A DNA stretch of 9,475 bases, taken from positions 1 through 9,475 of the forward strand of contig SLLF01000223.1 of assembly GCA_007134175.1 (NCBI GenBank), in the 5' to 3' direction. The stretch is from Kiritimatiellia bacterium (GTDB lineage Bacteria > Verrucomicrobiota > Kiritimatiellia > SLAD01). Of the stretch, positions 6,389 through 9,475 are shown one piece after another. The translations under genes were made by a program, and so were the position numbers. The notes beneath the pieces are model-generated. The model saw only the letters and a program-made list of their open reading frames with translations. It searched no databases and was not told the DNA's origin. Each line of letters starts with the position of its first letter. Positions within the stretch are counted from its first letter, which is position 1.

Positions 6389-6700
6389 ATGCCTACGTAC
6401 GACTATGAATGTTTGCATTGCGGCCATGCGTTTGAGGAATTTCACAGCATAAAGGCACCGAACCCGCCCTGCCCCGAATGCGGCCGCGACGTCCGGCGCA
6501 AGATCGGTACCGGAGCAGGCCTGTTGTTCAAGGGATCGGGGTTCTACATCACCGATTACCGTAGCGAGAGTTACAAGCAGGCCTCCAAAGCCGAAAAGAG
6601 CGGCACCTCCCCGGCGTCGGACAAGCCGAAAGCCGAGGCTAAGCCGACAACCAAGGGGAGCGGCCCAACGACACCGGCGAAGACGGGCACCCCATCATGA
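6389..6700 (+). CDS. FmdB-family zinc ribbon protein
   Basis: This 103-residue protein opens with MPTYDYEC, the typical FmdB start, and has two CxxC knuckles (Cys8/Cys11 and Cys28/Cys31) that should bind one zinc. Residues to about 57 match the compact FmdB domain (Pfam PF09723), including the LLFKGSGFYITDY ending that is usual for the family. The remaining 45 residues are a low-complexity tail rich in Lys, Pro, Ala, Thr and Ser, often seen in longer members and probably disordered. The family was named as a putative regulator of formamidase/acetamidase genes, but most members have no tested function. The gene has its own promoter and Shine-Dalgarno site, and its stop overlaps the next start (ATGA). 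Confidence 0.93.
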   Translation: MPTYDYECLHCGHAFEEFHSIKAPNPPCPECGRDVRRKIGTGAGLLFKGSGFYITDYRSESYKQASKAEKSGTSPASDKPKAEAKPTTKGSGPTTPAKTGTPS

Positions 6701-7425
6701 AAACCCAGGTACAATGTGGCTCGTGTGGCAAGCATAACGATGCATCCCGGTTGTTCTGCACCCATTGCGCTTCCAAACTTGACCTGAGCAAAGTCCAACT
6801 GGGAACAGGGGAACCCACCCCGTTACGGCACGGATTGAGGCGCCTGCTGCGGGCCACCGTCTGGCTGGCATTGCTACTTGTGCTGGGACTGTTGGTTTGG
6901 CCGCCCGAACTGCAAGGCACCGTTGGTGACGAGGCGGCCGCCCAATCGTGCTTCAATAAACTGGCCGATTTGTATGAACTGATAGAGTTCGGCGGCCGCG
7001 GATCGCGGGTTTTCTCCGAACAGGAAACCAACGCCTATTTGGCCGAATTACAGACCGAGGCCGAACCCCCGCTACAAGGGTCGGCCTTGAATCTGACGCT
7101 GGACATCATCCGGCTGCACCTGCAAGACGACCAAGTGGTGGTCCAGGTGCATGCCCGCTGGCGATTCATCACGCTGGCCCACACCTTGACCGGAACGCCG
7201 CGTATCGCCGACGGCCGCTTCATGCTGGATGTCCAGCACGCCGCGCTGGGCCGACTTCCCATGGTGGGGCCTTTCCAGTCCATGGTGGTCGATCGCGTGG
7301 TCCCGGTCTTTGCCGCCATGGCCCGTGAACAGCAGGTACTCGATAATCTCAGCCGCATCGAGTTGCGCGAAGGCGCCGCCCGCCTGACGGTCGGAGACAA
7401 CGCGGCCGACGCCACACAACCGTGA
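6697..7425 (+). CDS. Zinc ribbon protein with one membrane helix and unrecognised C-terminal domain
   Basis: This 242-residue protein starts with a zinc ribbon (Cys7/Cys10 and Cys21/Cys24), followed by a basic stretch (44-52) and one membrane helix (about 53-68). By the positive-inside rule the ribbon faces the cytoplasm and the 170-residue remainder lies in the periplasm. That remainder has alternating hydrophobic beta-like strands (for example 128-137 and 143-154) and ends in a region that reads like a lipid- or ligand-binding fold, but I do not recognise a family. The start overlaps the FmdB-family stop by 4 bp, so translation is coupled. Two adjacent genes each carrying a single zinc ribbon may be functionally linked. 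The family and role are unknown. Confidence 0.85.
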   Translation: MKTQVQCGSCGKHNDASRLFCTHCASKLDLSKVQLGTGEPTPLRHGLRRLLRATVWLALLLVLGLLVWPPELQGTVGDEAAAQSCFNKLADLYELIEFGGRGSRVFSEQETNAYLAELQTEAEPPLQGSALNLTLDIIRLHLQDDQVVVQVHARWRFITLAHTLTGTPRIADGRFMLDVQHAALGRLPMVGPFQSMVVDRVVPVFAAMAREQQVLDNLSRIELREGAARLTVGDNAADATQP

Positions 7426-7474
7426 ACACGGCGCGTGCCCCGCGAATCATGGCCAACACGCCGAGGGAACGATC

Positions 7475-7942
7475 ATGCGGGCCGTGATTCAACGTTCCGG
7501 GCCGGCGGAGGTGGTCGTGAACGGCGCCGTAACGGCCCGGATTGAGCGGGGTGCGGTGGTCCTCTTGGCTGTGGCCCGCGACGACACGCCGCAGGAGGCC
7601 GCCTGGCTGGCCGCAAAAATTTCGCGGTTGCGTATCTACAATGATGAGGCGGGACGGATGAACGCGTCGTTAGCGGATGTCGGCGGGGATTTTCTGGTCA
7701 TCAGTCAATTCACGCTGTATGGTGACAGTCGCAAAGGAAACCGCCCCAGCTATATGGAGTCGGCCCCGCCGGAGCAGGCCAAGGTGTTGTATGAAGAATT
7801 TGTGGCCTCGTTACGCCACTGCGGGCATCGAGTCGTAACGGGATCCTTCCAGGCGCAGATGAAAGTCCGCTTGGAGAATGACGGTCCCGTCACCTTGATT
7901 ATCGAACGGCGGGCCGCAGGCATCAGTTCGACAGCAAGGTGA
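7475..7942 (+). CDS. dtd: D-aminoacyl-tRNA deacylase
   Basis: This 155-residue protein matches DTD1 along its length. It removes D-amino acids (and glycine) wrongly attached to tRNA, in the cytoplasm. The two signature motifs are intact: SQFTLYGD (77-84), whose SQFT segment lines the active site, and NDGPVT (135-140), which carries the Gly-cisPro pair that enforces chirality by excluding L-amino acids. MNASLADVGG (62-71) and RKGNRPSY (86-93) are also typical. The first strand reads QRSGPAEV where QRVxxAxV is usual, a mild divergence, and the C-terminus has about 10 residues of extra charged tail. The ATG at 7475 has GAGGGA (7463-7468) 6 nt upstream. It lies 49 bp after the zinc ribbon gene and probably shares its transcript. 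Confidence 0.97.
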   Translation: MRAVIQRSGPAEVVVNGAVTARIERGAVVLLAVARDDTPQEAAWLAAKISRLRIYNDEAGRMNASLADVGGDFLVISQFTLYGDSRKGNRPSYMESAPPEQAKVLYEEFVASLRHCGHRVVTGSFQAQMKVRLENDGPVTLIIERRAAGISSTAR

Positions 7943-8075
7943 CAGCGTGGTCGAAAGCACCGGCCTTGCCACGGAAGTCGGCGGGCGGCGTCACTAACGG
8001 CATAGTTGCAAGACCTTTTTGGCGTAGAGGTATCTTTCTTCTGTTTTAGGTCGAGGGGGTGACTGAGGGGTGCGT

Positions 8076-8996
8076 TCAGCGATCGGCACCTGCCTGCTTG
8101 GCGGTCTGGTCTTGATACATTTGCCTGAAAAGAATCCATGGATCGATCCGGATGAGCTCCCCATGATCAAGGACGGCGAATGCGAAATGACTGTGCTCGG
8201 CAACGCCCACCCGAACGCCGGCACCCTCGGCATATTGCGTGCCGGATGACAGCGGCGTGTGCTCGGGAACCGTCAGGTGGGTCATATGGCAACTGGTGAG
8301 CACCCAGACCTTGCCATCCTGCCAGTGGCGAATACCGCGCCAGCGATTATTATTGTGACCGGTGGCCGTAGCATTGTAGAGAAATTGGTCGTCCAGATCG
8401 ATCGGGGCATACAACGGCGTGCCCTTGGGGTGGTTGATGTCCAGCCCGCCGTGTGCCGAAGCACCGTCGTAGGCCCCTAGCCAACAATCCTCCCCCCGGT
8501 AGCAATCTTCAATCCTGAGCCCCGCCGGTGGAAGCGGACACCACGGGGCTACCGTTTCCGGACAGATGCGTACGGATGCATCCTGGATAACCAACCGTGC
8601 GTGACGGCGCCCCGGCCGTGCGTGCGAGCAGTTCTCCTGCAAGCGGCACGGGCTATGCGTCTCGCGCATAAAGCGGAATATGTCATCAACCGCATCGAGC
8701 CAAATGTGTACGCCATCCATTTCCCACGGCTCATAAAATGACGCTTGTGTCCCGACTTCCCGCTCCAGCCGGACCGCCGTCCCCGCAATTTTGCAGTCGG
8801 CCCAGAACCGGTAAATGGTCGTCGCGCCCGATTCTTCCGTCCCCGGTTGTTTCAGCGTTGTCCGGATAATTTCAGCCTTCGTGTCGATAAACTCAATCGC
8901 CACGGTGCGGCCATTCCGTCGCTCGAACTCAATCATGTCGCCATGGTTGATTTCCAGCGCGGTCAAGGTTGGCGTGGTCTGTCGTTTAACAATCAT
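8076..8996 (-). CDS. Cysteine-rich M23/LytM-like metallopeptidase homologue
   Basis: This 306-residue protein carries the zinc-peptidase layout of family M23. HGGLD (182-186) supplies the first His and Asp, followed by the typical I-x-HPKGTPLYAP continuation. CHMTHL (236-241) fits the middle His motif, and HSHFAF (268-273) is the HxH motif that is usually HLHFE. A DHGELIRIDP stretch (277-286) matches the usual end of the domain. Active relatives cut peptidoglycan cross-bridges. Residues 1-175 are unlike known M23 partners and hold seven of the eight cysteines (68, 117, 123, 145, 153, 165, 171; the eighth is 236), suggesting disulfides and therefore an extracytoplasmic place, yet no signal peptide is seen. 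The start at 8996 was chosen because GGAGGAG (9004-9010) sits 7 nt upstream; a longer frame to 9128 runs inside the sulfatase gene. It lies 31 bp after the sulfatase and is probably co-transcribed with it. Confidence 0.8.
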   Translation of the reverse strand: MIVKRQTTPTLTALEINHGDMIEFERRNGRTVAIEFIDTKAEIIRTTLKQPGTEESGATTIYRFWADCKIAGTAVRLEREVGTQASFYEPWEMDGVHIWLDAVDDIFRFMRETHSPCRLQENCSHARPGRRHARLVIQDASVRICPETVAPWCPLPPAGLRIEDCYRGEDCWLGAYDGASAHGGLDINHPKGTPLYAPIDLDDQFLYNATATGHNNNRWRGIRHWQDGKVWVLTSCHMTHLTVPEHTPLSSGTQYAEGAGVRVGVAEHSHFAFAVLDHGELIRIDPWILFRQMYQDQTAKQAGADR

Positions 8997-9003
8997 ACGG
9001 TCT

Positions 9004-9010
9004 CTCCTCC
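9004..9010 (-). promoter_or_regulatory. Shine-Dalgarno site that fixes the M23-like start
   Basis: GGAGGAG on the minus strand lies 7 nt before the ATG at 8996, within the 31-bp gap after the sulfatase stop. It decides against the longer in-frame start at 9128. Confidence 0.85.
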
Positions 9011-9027
9011 AGCAGCAACGCCTGGAT

Positions 9028-9475
9028 TCACAGCACATCCTCGTGGAAGCGCTCATCGCCCACCTCCGTCTGGAGGCGGTGCAGCTCGTCCTTGAGTTCC
9101 TGAACCACGCCCGCATAAGCGGGTTCATTCACCACATTGTTCAATTCCGCCGGGTCCTTTTCCAGATCGAACAGCTCCCACTCCGGTGCATGCTGGCTGA
9201 GCGGCGGCTCGCCCTTAGCGCCAGGTTCCTGGCCTTGTTTCGTTCCGGGCTGGCCGCATCCGTCATAATAGTAGTAGATGAGTTTGTACTTGTGCGTCCG
9301 GACCCCGTAGTGGGCAGCCACGTTGTGCCCCCCCCCGTTCATCCAGTAGCGGTAGTACATCGCCTCCCGCCAGTCCGGCGGAGTGCTGCCACGCATGAGC
9401 GGCCGGAAACTGCGTCCCTGGAAAGTCTCCGGCACCGGCACCCCCGCCACGTCCAGCAACAGCGCAGGGAAGTCG
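9028..9475 (-). CDS. Sulfatase, C-terminal part (5' end off the right edge)
   Basis: This frame of 148 codons enters from the right edge and ends with TGA at 9028. It reads as the C-terminal subdomain of an arylsulfatase-type enzyme: DVAGVPVPETFQGRSF, the segment where these enzymes list their target state, followed by REAMYYRYW, HYGVRTHKYKLIYYY and WELFDLEKDPAELNNV, which are standard sulfatase landmarks (RT.KYKLI, ELFDL..DP.E..N). The catalytic Cys/Ser-x-Pro-x-Arg motif and signal peptide would be upstream, outside the window, so substrate class and activity cannot be judged. Such enzymes release sulfate from algal or animal glycans, usually in the periplasm or outside the cell. A run of nine G on the coding strand encodes three consecutive glycines where relatives have His-rich sequence. 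Confidence 0.93.
   Translation of the reverse strand, partial: DFPALLLDVAGVPVPETFQGRSFRPLMRGSTPPDWREAMYYRYWMNGGGHNVAAHYGVRTHKYKLIYYYYDGCGQPGTKQGQEPGAKGEPPLSQHAPEWELFDLEKDPAELNNVVNEPAYAGVVQELKDELHRLQTEVGDERFHEDVL
9328..9336. repeat. Homopolymer C9 (G9 on the coding strand) inside the sulfatase gene
   Basis: Nine consecutive C on the plus strand encode Gly-Gly-Gly in the sulfatase (MNGGGHN). It is the longest single-base run in the window. A slip would truncate the C-terminal subdomain. Confidence 0.9.

Noticed and set aside
7035..7419. Minus-strand frames antisense to the zinc ribbon/TM gene
   Set aside because: No domain, no ribosome-binding site, low-complexity composition; shadows of the plus-strand gene.
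7943..8075. Possible terminator or RNA between the convergent dtd and M23-like genes
   Set aside because: Only short inverted repeats (for example CAAGG/CCTTG and CGTGG/CCACG) and a T5 run that does not follow a stem; no tRNA-like or convincing terminator structure.
8997..9128. Longer start for the M23-like protein at 9128
   Set aside because: The extra 44 residues are Arg/Cys-rich, overlap the sulfatase coding region and lack a ribosome-binding site, while GGAGGAG precedes the ATG at 8996.

Overview
The window looks like chromosomal DNA of about 60% G+C from a Gram-negative environmental bacterium. The best guess is the Planctomycetota/Verrucomicrobiota/Kiritimatiellota/Lentisphaerota group. 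That placement is an inference from the gene mix: a sulfatase, a b558-type succinate dehydrogenase anchor, a two-gene 5'-nucleotidase, an FHA protein with a membrane anchor, and a TPR protein fused to a NodB/PgaB-like domain. No rRNA or other phylogenetic marker is present to confirm it. I saw no tRNA, CRISPR array, insertion sequence or phage gene.

Left block, minus strand (1-3188): three tightly packed genes read leftwards. They are a 92-residue membrane protein, a secreted SGNH (DUF459-like) hydrolase whose start overlaps the previous stop by 4 bp, and, 22 bp further on, a large exported TPR protein with a degenerate polysaccharide-deacetylase domain that runs off the left edge. Together they suggest handling or modification of a surface polysaccharide. 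A short divergent promoter region (3189-3316) separates this block from the next.

Centre, plus strand (3317-6315): an FHA/one-TM protein, an SdhC-like diheme cytochrome b, a secreted 5'-nucleotidase C-terminal-domain protein and a secreted metallophosphatase (5'-nucleotidase N-terminal domain). Every junction overlaps (17, 4 and 4 bp), so they are probably one transcript. No sdhA or sdhB follows sdhC. The two halves of the nucleotidase are separate genes, with the C-terminal half first.

Right-centre, plus strand (6329-7942): a good sigma-70-type promoter precedes an FmdB-family zinc ribbon protein, a second zinc ribbon/one-TM protein (4 bp overlap) and D-aminoacyl-tRNA deacylase (dtd).

Right block, minus strand (8076-9475): the 3' part of a sulfatase gene, entering from the right edge, followed 31 bp later by a cysteine-rich protein carrying all the expected metal-ligand motifs of M23/LytM peptidases but no visible signal peptide. 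It converges on dtd across a 133-bp gap with no clear terminator.

The most notable points are the TPR protein with a probably inactive deacetylase domain, the orphan SdhC inside an unrelated overlapping operon, the FHA domain without its usual Arg, the split nucleotidase, and the sulfatase-linked M23-like protein. Nothing here is clearly an undescribed defence or mobile system.
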